In this document: positions 1-12,100 of the stretch, in pieces
Position numbering within the stretch: position 1 is the stretch's first letter
How the letters are laid out: the number at the start of each line of letters is the position of its first letter
Assembly: GCA_013397075.1 (NCBI GenBank)
Contig: VWZS01003947.1
Location: 1,363,322-1,427,321, forward strand
DNA from: Rhabdornis inornatus
Lineage: Eukaryota > Chordata > Aves > Passeriformes > Rhabdornithidae
Length of the DNA: 64,000 nucleotides
Direction of reading: 5' to 3'
Notes under the pieces: generated by a model
Databases searched by the model: none
Told to the model about the DNA's origin: nothing
What the model saw: only the letters and a program-made list of their open reading frames with translations
Translations under genes and position numbers: made by a program

Positions 1-96
1 GTTTCGTTTGTTTTGTATCTGTTTGGGGTTTTTTACATAAAATTCTTCTGACTTTGGTAAAATATTGGCTCTGATTTGATTGCATTTTCTGTTCAG

Positions 97-241
97 ATTG
101 AGAGCTTAGAGAAGAAACTCCAGCATACTAAAGATGAGCTTCGTGAAAAAGAGTTTGAATTGCTCCAGAGAGATCAGGAAATAAATCAGCTGAAGAAAAA
201 AAAGTGAAAGAGAACAACATAGCCTAGAAGCTCTTGGAAAG
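97..241 (+). CDS. CCDC18: Penultimate coding exon of a coiled-coil protein, probably CCDC18 (partial)
   Basis: The exon lies between a good acceptor (ttctgttcag, ending at 96) and a donor (gtaaaa from 242). It encodes a highly charged heptad-type coiled coil beginning IESLEKKLQHTKDELREKEF. Read literally, an A8 run at 196-203 leads to TGA at 205-207. With seven A's the exon would be 144 nt, exactly 48 codons, and would stay open to the donor, ending in EREQHSLEALGK. The extra A therefore looks like a sequencing error or a recent lesion rather than the true stop. The CCDC18 assignment rests on coiled-coil character plus position just upstream of DR1 and FNBP1L on the same strand, as in other vertebrates. 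The sequence alone would fit other coiled-coil proteins. Only the 3' end of the gene is in the window. Confidence 0.6.
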
Positions 242-2906
242 GTAAAACATACCTTGGATAGACAACAAATTATCAATTTTTAATGCCATTACTGTACTGC
301 CTAGAAGAAATTATATGGTGTCTCTTTAGTGTGTCATTACTTCTCCCAGAATCATTGTATTTTATATCCTGGTGTTTGCTGAATCTTAATCCCCTAAAGT
401 GAAGCTAGTTTTATTATTTTAAAATTACAAATTTAATGGCACACTTGATTGTCTGCTTTCTGTGGAGAAATTTGATTACTGATTATGTTTAGAGACCTGA
501 TTTTCTGGCTGTGGATGATAATGATCTTCCTTGAAATAAAACAAAGCAATATGCTGTATGATGAGAGCTTCTTATGGCTTAGGTACCTATCTTGTGAAAA
601 TTATTGCATCAAACACCACTGAGCTCTAGCACGCTTGTAGGAAAGAGAAGTGAGAATTTTTGGGCATAGTGAATGGGAGTGTTTGGAAGGACTTGAAGAC
701 AGCTAACTTTGTGAATTATACAAATCTTTGGTTTGGTGCATGAATCCGTCTCTACAAGTACAAATGGGATCTGAGATAAACAGGCTTTATTTCAGAAATG
801 AGTTCAGTCAAGGGCGATTCCAAGCTAGAGCTAAACACCAAAGCCAAGATGGCCTCTGCCACTTTGGTTATGCTGCATTTATGTGTTCGTTTTCCCTAGG
901 GTGAGGTATCAGAGAAGCCTCATTTCTGTGTGAACACCAGAAGTGTTTGGTCTGTATTCCAGATCATGAGGGCTTGGCTGTGTTATAGCTGAATATGAAG
1001 GTTGTTTCACTGTAGAGTAAAGCAGTGTCAGCTCTTCCATCTTGAATTCTCTTGGGTTATTGATGATGCTCAAGAACAGGACAGTGACTGCTGCTACCTT
1101 CCACACATATCATTAACAATTTCCAACTTTTCCTAAGGGATGATTCTGAAAGAAAGAATTTCCTAGCTAGCCTCTGCTAGCTGACTAGACTCTTGCTTTC
1201 CAGACAAATTGTCTTGTTTTTGCTAGGGAATACCAGGTAGGAAGAAACCTAAGAATGATATAAGAAAGGCTTTGAAAATAGACCTACTCTGGTCATGTTC
1301 CTTTCAAGCCTTAGGAAAAGGAAATGAAATTTTATTTTCATGGTAGTGAAGTAGATTAAAAAACACTGGATTTTGGAAGCATTCTGTGTAAAACATGAAA
1401 TATGTTGCAGAGGACTTCTGGCTCCACTAAGAATATGATATGGTTCCTTCTTAGTTTAAAAATTGAGTATATTAACATAATGTAAGAAAACACTTTCTCT
1501 ATTAGTAACACATTGCAGACTGATTGACTGGTCTTCCACAGAAACTTTCTGTCCCAGTTCTAAAAAATAAATTGCCTAATCTATCTAGGGAAAAGGGGTG
1601 GAGAGGCAGTGTGTATGTTTTGCCCAGGGGTACAGTCTGTCTCGTTTTTTCTACTTAATACATTGCCTTCCTTGCTTATTACAGAAAATATGTTAATTCG
1701 GGGAAGGCCGATCCTGCCCGGCATTCCCGATTTCTGGTCTGCTCTGTCCCTTTGGGACTCATAAAACAACCAGGTCATAGAGTTTTCAGTTGAATCATTC
1801 CTTGTTCTTACTCTGCTTCAATCTGCAGTGAAGATTTTGTAACAATACAGCACTCCTTAGAAGTTGTAAATATTCCAAATAAAGGAACCGAATATATCTT
1901 GCTGAACATTAAGAATGGCTTTTTCATTTTTCTGGGAAATTGAAGTAATTTTCTTTATTTAAAATAAAAAAAAAGGCAGATTAGACTTACAGCAAACTAA
2001 TTTTTTGTGACCATAGTTCCTTCTGAAACAAGAAGTAAAATTGTATTAAAATAGTGAAGTAAGAAAAAAATAGTGCTTGCAATGATCGACCTTTTAAAAA
2101 AGTGATTTTTATGTTTCTGAAAAATTGTGCATAGCATTAAAATATTAGGAATTGCTGTAATAATCTTTCATTTGTTAGATGTAAGCTGCTTATATGCTAC
2201 TTAAAAATGTTTCTGTACAGTATGTATAGCACTCCTCATAAAGAATAAGCACCTAGCTAAGCATGGCTGGATAAACAGAGAACCAACATAACCTCTTTTT
2301 AAATTTATAATTAACAGGAACCTTAGTATGATAGGATGTGAAATAGTAGTGGCTGATAGTCACTTGTTGTGCTCCAGCACTAGCTAATGTAAACATGGCT
2401 GCTGTGTATCATATCCAATAGACACCTAAAACACTGGTTTTTTTCTATAAATGAACGTTTGAATAATTAGATCCAGCATATACACTTGTTTTTAAAAGGA
2501 GGGGTAGGGGTAGTAAAGCTCTAGGAAATAACAAAAACCCCCTAACCTCAAACGTGCTGTGTTTGGCTGCATTTACTTCTATATACAGCTTACATTTGTG
2601 TTGCTATTTTTCTTGCTGGGTGTTGGTGGACATCATAGGCTTTTTTCCTCTTAATACTTTGATACTGTTGATGGGGTTTTTTTTTACTGAACTGTTAGCA
2701 ATTTAAGAACAACAATGCAGTCCAACATGAAACACTAAGCCTCATGCAGGAGTTATTCCAAAAGGCAGTGCTCATTTAAACTATAAAATTTCTACAGGGA
2801 TTTGCATATGAAGATTTCTTCTTAAAAATATTCTGCATAATGTTTTCTTTCTTACCTGCTGGAATTTAATATGGTATTGGAAAATGTGTAAGTTGTGCTC
2901 TTTCAG
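242..2906 (+). other. Probable last intron(s) of the CCDC18-like gene
   Basis: AT-rich DNA with many stops in all frames. I see no further coiled-coil exon here. One 19-bp motif at 1712-1730, shared with the minisatellite at 13736-13830, is listed separately. Confidence 0.45.
1712..1730 (+). repeat. Solitary copy of the 19-bp minisatellite unit
   Basis: An exact match to the 19-bp unit of the array at 13736-13830. With its flanking bases the identity extends over 22 nt (1710-1731 against 13753-13774). It sits in otherwise AT-rich intron-like DNA. Confidence 0.9.
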
Positions 2907-2939
2907 AAATCAAATGCACTTCAGTTACAAGAACTGTGA
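2907..2939 (+). CDS. Candidate short terminal exon of the CCDC18-like gene (alternative A)
   Basis: A pyrimidine-rich acceptor (ctctttcag, ending at 2906) precedes an in-phase run encoding KSNALQLQEL and then TGA. Joined in phase 0 to the exon ending at 241, it continues the leucine/glutamine coiled-coil pattern. It competes with the candidate at 3102, with which it shares a 13-nt stretch around its stop. Transcript data are needed to choose. Confidence 0.3.
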   Translation, partial: KSNALQLQEL

Positions 2940-3101
2940 ACAAAAATGCATTATAAACATAAATCAGAATTTGATATGGCAGCCATGGACTTGAGACCTG
3001 CTATTAGTTTTCTCGAACTTGTAAGATAAAGTTTAATAATGAAAAGTAACATCTTGGTACAAATTGATTTAGATATGGTAATCACAGATATTTTGTTTCA
3101 G

Positions 3102-3191
3102 GTACAAGAACTGTGCAGAAAAGACTGCTGCTGCCCATTGGACAAGCAGCAACCCAGGAATGCTGTTGCTGGCATCATTACTGTGCATTGA
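3102..3191 (+). CDS. Candidate terminal coding exon of the CCDC18-like gene (alternative B)
   Basis: An acceptor (ttttgtttcag, ending at 3101) is followed by 29 codons in phase 0 starting VQELCRKD and ending in TGA at 3189-3191. A canonical poly(A) signal lies 143 nt downstream at 3334, which fits a last exon with a short 3' UTR. The tail after VQELCRKD is Cys-rich (DCCCP) and not coiled-coil-like. I prefer this over the 2907 candidate because of the nearby poly(A) signal, but neither is certain. Confidence 0.4.
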   Translation, partial: VQELCRKDCCCPLDKQQPRNAVAGIITVH

Positions 3192-3333
3192 AAGAGGACA
3201 TTTTAAAGTTGTGTTTCTAAATAAGGAATGTAGTTTTTGTACTGAAGCAGATGACAACCTTTTTATTTTTCCAATTGCCACTAAGATTATTGCCGTCATG
3301 TAATAACATATTAATTTATCTTTTATACTTCAG

Positions 3334-3339
3334 AATAAA
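3334..3339 (+). terminator. Poly(A) signal, likely end of the CCDC18-like transcript
   Basis: AATAAA followed by a T-rich stretch (tttatttttttt). It is the first canonical hexamer downstream of candidate terminal exon B, at a distance normal for a 3' UTR. Confidence 0.45.
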
Positions 3340-3360
3340 ATTTATTTTTTTTAAGTTGTA

Positions 3361-6027
3361 GGGATTAATTTCAGCTGTCATCTTTTTCCAAGGTTTTAAA
3401 ATTATGTACTTGTTTAATATCTCATTTCTAATTAAAAGCACAATGGTACTACCTTATAGCAATTTTTGTTTGGGAATATTTTACCTTTTTTTGTACTCAC
3501 GCAATGTTGCAGACACAGAATCTTATTAAAATTGACCTGTTTGTAAGATGTTTTGGGGCACTGATTTGATTGTAGACACTGGTAAAACCTGCTTGCTTTA
3601 CTCCAAGCAGTATCTTTAAAAGGCACGGGGTTGTGGGACAGGGCCGTAAAGCTTGAGCTTGTTTCTTTTGATATTTTTAATCAAACGAAAATCCATACAA
3701 AAATTTCCATTGATTAAATTCACATCATAACTATGCATTCGAAAACATATTTATTTCCAGGTTTTCAAAAGTACTACACAATTTAGCTGGTATTAATGGC
3801 TAGTGGCCCCACTTTTATATTTACATAAGCATCAGAAACTGCAAATATGCTTTTGAGGCCTCAATCTAAGTCTGATTAATGCACACGAGACATGTGATTC
3901 GTACTTCAGAAATCAAGGTACAAAAGTTATTTTATGTAAAGACAAGGAAACTAATTGAATGTATTTCAGTTTAAATACCAGACCTTAGTTAAGTGTTTTG
4001 CATATTAAAAATGTGTCTTAGCCAACAAACCTATCTGAGGTATTCCAGAAACTCTGCAAGTGGCAGTTTGCTAAACTCCTTGGGCAGTACTGGCTCTTCC
4101 ACTTCATGTAAACACGTTCCACAAATGCCACATGTTCTACATTAAGTGGTTCTACAAAACCAGCCACACATTTTGCTATCATTGACAAGTCAAGATACAC
4201 CCATCAGAAGTATTTCTGCAGTTTCAGATTATTTATTCTGCTATTATGAAAATTATGGTGTGACAAAACCCACTGTTACTTACAGAAATAAATGTATTAC
4301 GTGTTTTAAATCAAGCTATTTCTTTCTCTATGTAACTGTAAAGGGAAAACCTTAGAATTAGGTTGACTACTGCAATAATTACAAATTAAACTACTTTTAG
4401 TTTTTAACTCTCTTTATGCACATCATCACTTTGCCTTCAGCCTAGAAGTGTATGCATCAAATTTTAGACAGATTTTTTTAAAGCAGTGGACTATATAAGC
4501 CCTTCAAACCAGGATTTCAAATGAAAAATATAACCAATCTTTAATTGCAGCTGCATCACAACACTAGTGGAATTCCACTAACTAGCACTGTGTAAAGCCT
4601 CATTTGCTCCTCCTACATGCACTAAATATAAATGTGCATGAGCAGCAAAAGCAATTTGCTTAATCTCTGAATCAGCTAAATAGCATTTGCACTAAAATTT
4701 TGCCTGTATACTAACTTATCTGGTTAAATTGTGGGTCAAACCTGATATATAAGTAGAATCATAATTATATTTTATCTTTAGATGTTTTGTTATTTTGTTG
4801 CTTGCTTAGAAGTTAATGATTCGATTTATACTGTTCAAGCCGATTTATTTCTTTTGGAAAGGATGGACTTTTTAAAAACATAATTTCAGTTAAATATTTG
4901 TGTAGTGTCCTACTTTTCTTGATTTACTAACCAGTTTACATCTATGCAAATCCTGGAACACTAAGTTCATTCTTCTGAAGTGTATTGCATTTACATGGGA
5001 TTGTTGAATCTTGGAAAACATTTTGCTGTGTATAATGGCATTGCAATTAGCTGAATGCTTTTCATAAGGCTAATTGCTTAAGGTCTTTCTTTTTCCTGTC
5101 ACTCAGGATGGAAACAAGGGACTGATTTTCTTCCTGAATGTAATATGCCTACAGTTACTGTATGCGAAACATGAATTGCACTGACGTGCCAGCCCAAATT
5201 CCCCTCTCTTTAATCCACAGTTTACATGCAAAATATTTTCTCCAAAACCTAGACATCAGGCTAGTTCTTATTTTTTAAAATTTCTGACGTGTCAATTTTA
5301 GAATCAGAAGTGTTGGAGGAGATTTCAGTCTTAACAAGAGTGTACTGAAGCTGGTCTGTTCAACGTTGCCTGTCCGTTCTCTGCTGCAGCATACTTGCTT
5401 ACTTTCTCTGTTCTTGGTTGGGAACCCTGCCAAAAGGAAATGTGAGGAGTCTGTCCAGCAACTTGTCTCTTTCAGAATCCACATCCCATTTTGCAATTTT
5501 TTTTTTTCTTCTGTAATGCCTATTAGGACTCTTACAATAGTAATGCATCAGGGGAGAAATCCATTCCTCAGTCTGTTGCAAAAGAACCAGGAGGATGCTG
5601 TAGGTCTAGGAAATCTGAAGAGCTTTAGCTGAGGGATCCCACTCTGGGTGTAGTTTACTTTCCATAGGTGTGAGCGGAGGACTTAGCACTACAGACCAAT
5701 TGAAATTGTGGCAAGGCTTTTCCTGCCAGTACTATGCAAGCTGGTCATTCTGTTAAAAAAAAAATGCATATAGTTTACAAGTGCCTCAGTGTATAGATTA
5801 ATCAAATTCTGTATTAATCAGTTTTGATAATGCAGATTATAAGCACATGTAGGAGCATCTGCTTCCATTTTGTTTAGTTGGAGATTATCCCTTAATCATG
5901 CAAGGTGTGCATTTTCAGATTTGTTGACTCAGGGAAGGTGGAGATAGTATTAAAGGCCAGTCACATTATGCTGTAGTTACATTTATGTTGTTGCTCCTCT
6001 GAAGAATTGAACCACTCAGTGAAGAGA
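3361..6027. other. Intergenic region and 5' flank of the RDH8-like gene
   Basis: AT-rich, with no recognised gene. A minus-strand coding-looking patch at 4020-4195 is discussed as a finding. No CpG island is present before 6028, so the RDH8-like gene probably has a tissue-restricted, non-CpG promoter, and an untranslated first exon could lie here unseen. Confidence 0.6.
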
Positions 6028-6124
6028 ATGGCAAGAAGAAATGTCCTCATTACAGGTTGCTCCTCAGGAATTGGACTGGCATTAGCTGTAAAAATGGCAA
6101 AAGATGAACAGAAAAGATTTAAAG
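6028..6124 (+). CDS. RDH8-like: RDH8-like exon 1
   Basis: Codes residues 1-32 plus one base, with the Gly-rich nucleotide-binding loop TGCSSGIG. The donor is gtaact at 6125. An upstream in-frame TTG at 6007 is not a plausible start. Confidence 0.88.
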
Positions 6125-9100
6125 GTAACTATCTGTTCTTTATAAAAACATACTATTCGAGATGGTGTTGCTTTTTCCTTTGTGATTTCACAGGTGGTTG
6201 TATTCAGTTTGGTGACTTGTTTCTGGTTAGTTTTCCTCTTCTACTATCAAGAAAATACAGTGAAAATATACTGTTTTCTGTAAGCAGTTGATATTTCTGT
6301 ACCTTTATTGAAATGCAACAATTATTGGAACTGAACAGTGTACACACACACGCAACAAAAAAAGACAGTAGTGTAAAATGAATAGGTGACAATATCTGTA
6401 GTATTCTGCTGCTCTGGGTATACCTTCACAGCTGTGGTTAGCTTTGCTTCTGGCTATTAAAATCTGTATCTATACAGGCACATGCCCATTTGAAGAGCAA
6501 AACAATTAATTTAAATAAACAGTTTCTAAATTTGCAATTTTTTCCTTAAAGCACATTTCATTATTGCAAGCCTGTGTAGGCAGGTGAACAAAGGGGCTGG
6601 GATTTGTCTTACTGCTGCAAAGCAGGGTATTTGCTATGACTGAAAATGGATGGCAAAGTGAATGCAGAAGTCTGTGGCAATTCAGTCTCTCATGCTTACA
6701 GTATTTTACTGCTAACTGACTGGATGCAGATCTAGAGCTTTCTGAACAATTAGGCTACAATAATAACTAATTTCAATTTTGAGAAGTAGCTTACAAAAGA
6801 AACATTTTTTTCAACCTAAAGATTTATGTCTTTCACTTTTCAATAAAATTATGGTAGTCCTGCTAAATTTGTGGTGGTGATTAAAAAAAAAAAGTTGTTT
6901 TGAATTTCTTGAAGACTTCAGAACCAGACTAAGAAATTAGTGACAATATATGTCAAAAACAGAATGTTTTAACTTTTATTTTTTTCTAGATTCTATCACT
7001 GATATTTAAGATCTGGATGTAAAAGCATTGTTCTTTAATACTTCTCAGTAAGACTGCTACAGTAAAGATTTTATTTCTGGTGTTGTTTCTGGTGTGTTGC
7101 AGTGTATGCCACAATGAGAAACCTGGCCAAGAAAGAGCCACTGGAGGAAGCTGCAGGTCACAGGCTGGGCAAAACCCTGGAGATCAAACAACTGGATGTC
7201 TGTGATGAACAGTCTATTAAAACTTGTGTGAATAGTATCCCTGACAGGAGGATTGATGTCCTAGGCAAGTACAGGATGTGTGTGGTATGAACAGATACCA
7301 GATTTCTATAAAACACTGTCTCAAATACCCTGGAGAAATTACATTAGTGTAATTTTTAAATTATCAAAGTAATAATAATTACATAGTATATTTGGTTCAA
7401 GATTCTTAAGACTTCATGCAGACATAAGTGGATTAAATCTCACCCTGCTTCCATGAAGTAGGGAAGCTTGTTTTCCCTGTTTACAAAGGAGAAACTTGAT
7501 CACAGGGAGGTGTCTTGGATAAAATGGTACATTTTTTTAGTAAATGTGACAAATTTTGCCTGAACTGGCACCTTCATGAGCAAGACTTCCACCCTATTGA
7601 TGAAGCGTAGCCCTTTTTGCAATGAAGGTAACATCTGCCTATACTAAGAAAGTAACAGCATTGGGAATTGAAGCAAGTGAAAGAATGAAGGCAAAAAAAA
7701 TAAGGATATTTCCATTTTGCATTGAGAATTGAAATTGTACTCTACAAATCATTCAGCAACAAGTGTTTTAATATTATTTTGCTAAAAATAAATATTAGTA
7801 TCTTAGTGGAAATGCTTACACCATCAGCTATTAAATCTTACCTAGTAGAAAATTATGGACCTGCCTTTTTTCTGATTAATTATTAAAGCAGTGCTTAACA
7901 ACTCTTTCTGCAGAATTTATTATACTCTAATTTGATGTACTACTTCTTGAGCAGAATGCCAGTCCTATCATTATTGCCCACTTATAAATATCTAGGAGGC
8001 AAATAAAGATCAATGGAATTGTGTGTTTTGGTTGGTTTGTTTATTTTGTTGGGGGTTTACTTCCTCTTGAAGATATATGTATGTTAATAAAACAAAAAAC
8101 AGACTAAAATATGGCATCGTCTACTACTTTTTGAAGATTTCTATTCATTCCTATGGGTATTAACGGTAGCTTCCAATTCTTAATACAGAATTATAAAAAA
8201 ATACAAGTAATTCTTGACTCATTTTCCTGTAATCCCTTTATATTTTTTATAAAAAGGACTAATCAGAAATAAATTAGTTAAAATGCAAAATAGCAGACAA
8301 TTTAAATTTGATTAAAAGCACAATTAAAAGTAAAGGCATATGGAAATGTCAAATATATTTGGAAAGCTCTAGTGACTAATGTATTTTAATCCTTTCTTTA
8401 AGGATTATTCAGATCATTTAACCCTTAATCCACACGTTCTTTTCAAATGCTTTCCAGTAACAATTCCAAGTTTATGTTTATGGAGGTTTTCGTTTGCTGT
8501 TGTCTCCCATTTTATGCAGTGAGCAATGCTGGAATGGGGCTCATTGGACCTATTGAATGTCAGACCATCGAGGAAATGAAAACTGTGATGGACACCAACT
8601 TCTTTGGCCTGGTTCGACTCCTGAAGGAGATCTTGCCTGACATGAAGAGGAGAAAGAGTGGGCATATAGTTATAATAAGCAGTGTTATGGGAATACAAGG
8701 TAAAGTTGATTTTTCTGTTTGCTTGAACTAAGAGTTCAGTGTTCAAAATCCAAAGCTTTCCTCTTTTTAGAAAACAAACAAACGAAAAAAAAAATAGGAG
8801 CTGGCATATCTGTCTCTTGTGCTTGTAATGCTGAAGTTCCAACTATAAAAAGCACCTCGTGGGTTTTATGCATCCAGGTAGTTTGTTACAACACAGCTAC
8901 TCTCACAGCATTTTAACAACAAAACCTGCAGGGTAAATTTTTTTAGAATTTTAACTTAAACTCTATAATTTTTAAAAAATTAATTGTTGTATTTTTATTA
9001 TCTGGAAAATAAGGCTTAGCATTACTTTTCTCTTGGAAAAAATTATGGGAACAGACAAACATGCTTACTATAGTCTGCACAATAGTAATAGAATAAAATC

Positions 9101-12100
9101 CAATTCTGGACAACTGTATCACCTTTTTGTAAAGTTTCTCATCTTACATCACTTGAGAGTCAAATTTTAGTGACAGATTATGGTATTCCTACTCTCGTGT
9201 CCCATCCTGTCTAGCTGTTTGGTTTTTTTCATTTATTATAACTGTGACATTGATCTTACAAGGATTATTCTGGTGAGCAAGGGTCCTCCATCAAACTCCA
9301 GGAACTGGTATTTTAATACAACACTTACCCTCCACCTCAATGGATTGATGTAGTGCTTTTTCTAAATCACTCAAATGCAAGCTGGACTCTTGCATAATTT
9401 TATCTCCTGCATTACCCTCAGCCTCTGTATTCATCTAGAGCCTATTAAAGTCTTGCTGATAAATAATGCAGATGGTATTATAAGTACAGACACTTTCATA
9501 TCTTAGACTACAAAATAATATCATCCAAGGAGACCACAGCATCAGCTAGGGGGAGGAAAAACATTCGTCAAGCATCTTTGCTAGACTAAACAATTTTGAG
9601 AATATAGGCAAAAATTAGTACTTAGATTCAGTGTACACAAGGATTTTTCTAATGTTTTCCCAGCAAGACTGTAGAAATTTTTGGAAAACACATGAGTTTT
9701 TAAAATCAAACTGTTAGTATGTTGGATAAAATCACATTCTCAGGATATTTTGTTTGTACCATCAGGCATCTTATTTAACGATGTTTATGCCGCATCTAAG
9801 TTTGCTGTGGAAGGATTCTGCGAAAGTTTAGCTATACAAGCACTCAAGTTCAAACTGCAGTAAGTATTGATCCACCGGTGTAAATGGCATTGATCCACTG
9901 GTGTCAGTTGCTTTTTGGATAGTTTAAAATATACTCAGAGGTAGGAAAAAAATCTTTAAAGCTTGCTGCTAAAGAGACTGAGAAGCCCTTGAAAACTGTG
10001 CATTGCAAAAGGCATAGAAATGCCCACACTCTTCACATTATATAAGCAAAAAAGATCTAGATGTTAAAATAAGCACTTTCTCTTGAACAGTTAAAGGCTA
10101 TTTAGCTTTGGATAAAATACAGTTCATGTAACGCTTCTGAAAACAGATTCTTACATACAATATCACAGGAATAAAATTATAACATCGACCTGTGATCTTT
10201 CCCCTTAGAAAGGATGATTGCCTTCTTAGGAAATCCACAGATAAAAAAGTTCAAGGGCTCATCAGAGAGACTGAGCAAGTGCAAAACCATCAGAATATTA
10301 CACAGGGTGAGATACCTGTAATGAAGGGAGGTGGGAGGAAAGTGAGAAGTGTGCTGTACTATTCCTAACATTTTAGACAGTACTTCAGACACCGGTCCTG
10401 TTCATCTGTGGGACTTGAGGTTTGATTTGTCACGTGTATTCACCCTTATGTAATTCTGCTACTATTCTTTGTGCAAACTCCAATAACTGGTAAATGTCCA
10501 TTGCATCTCTGTGTGTCTCAGCATTTAGGCCTTGTGGAAAAAAAGACAGCTGCTGTTGTGGAATTTCAGAGATGGAAGTGTGATTCTGCACATTGCTCTG
10601 CAAAGTTTGGAGGGATTTAAAATAAATGTAATGATACACAGGATATACTACAATTCATAATGAGATTTCAAGACTATAAGACACAGCAAAAAGGAGGTTA
10701 TAAAATGAAGTATAATAGGAAAAATTCAACAGGAAGAGTGATGCAAGAGAAAAGGCTTTAATTCCAGTAGTAGCTGGAATTCTGCTGTGAAGGTCAACGG
10801 CTTGATTGAGTTCTAAAGAAGAGACTTTAGAACATCCCCCAAACAAGAGGGCCTCTAACAAGAGGCCCAATCCCAAAGAGTGTTTTGATAAACATAGTGG
10901 CTGGGTGTTATTACTTACTGCCTGAGAAAAGAACCAGGAAAAATCTGACCAGTAACTGTATTTCAGTGATTTGCTATAGTATGCTATGGGGCAAAATAAA
11001 AACTTTCAGATTTGGCAGCAGCCAGAATTTACCCACCCACAGATCTTAAAATATGTAACACTAAGAGCTTGACAAAGAAAATCCATGTTTGGGCAATTCC
11101 CCCATCTCCTTCAGATACTTCTAGTATTATCATGAGAAACAAAGAAACTTCTGCAGGATTTGGTCTAGAAAGTAATTAATTTTGTTACCATCCATTAAGT
11201 ATTTTTCCTAGTATCTGGTAAGTCCTTGTGGATAAATCACCCTTAGATTCCACAGCTGCAAGACAGCAGGTAACAACTGCACTCACTTATGTCATGAATT
11301 AAGTTACAGCAGTTCTCTGAAAATTAAACTATGCAGATTTCTACTACTGGATGGGGATGGGTAGGAGGAGCAGGACAGCAGTAATGCAGTATGAACTGCC
11401 TTTACAGCAGGTACTGTTATATACTGTTTGCTAGGGTAACTCTTCAATGTTCCTTTTGGAGAAGGATTGAGGGGTGTATTTTCTGTGGAGGATAGTCAAC
11501 AACCAGTTAACCTTTCTTTTTTTTGAACAGGTTAAGTTTGATTGAACCAGGCCCAGTGGTTACAGAGTTTGAAAGAAAAGTGTTTGAAGACGGAATGAGA
11601 ATGGATCTTTCAGCTGCAGATGAAGAAACAGCTGAGATGTTTACTAATATTTACCTTAAGAATTACAAACAAATTTTCCAGAGCCTGGGACAAAGCGCTG
11701 AAGATGTTGCAGAGGTAACTCATCAAAAATTAATCTTCTTTTTTTTTTACATTTTTTTTCTTTGTAATTTATGAATGCAGTGGTTGGCTGGTGGATTCCT
11801 CTGGTAGAAGCATTTGATTTAATTAAATGTAATATATACAATTAAAAGGTTTTTTTAAGAATTCAAAAGAATTTTCAGAGTTTTAAATAAGTCTATAAAA
11901 TATTAAAAGAATGTTCATTTTGAAGTATTGAAGACAGCTATGAACTGTAATTTAAGTACCACTGAGATATTAGATGCCCTCTACATCCTCTGGTGAAGGC
12001 TGAATATTCTACATTGTTACCATACATCCACCCAGGGTTCCCAACAGTGGTAAAGCTCTGTCCTTTCCATCTCACTCATCATCCCTCCACTAAGGGAAGT

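Noticed and set aside
8414..8842. Minus-strand 142-codon open frame
   Set aside because: It is antisense to RDH8-like exon 3, which has clear SDR motifs on the + strand.
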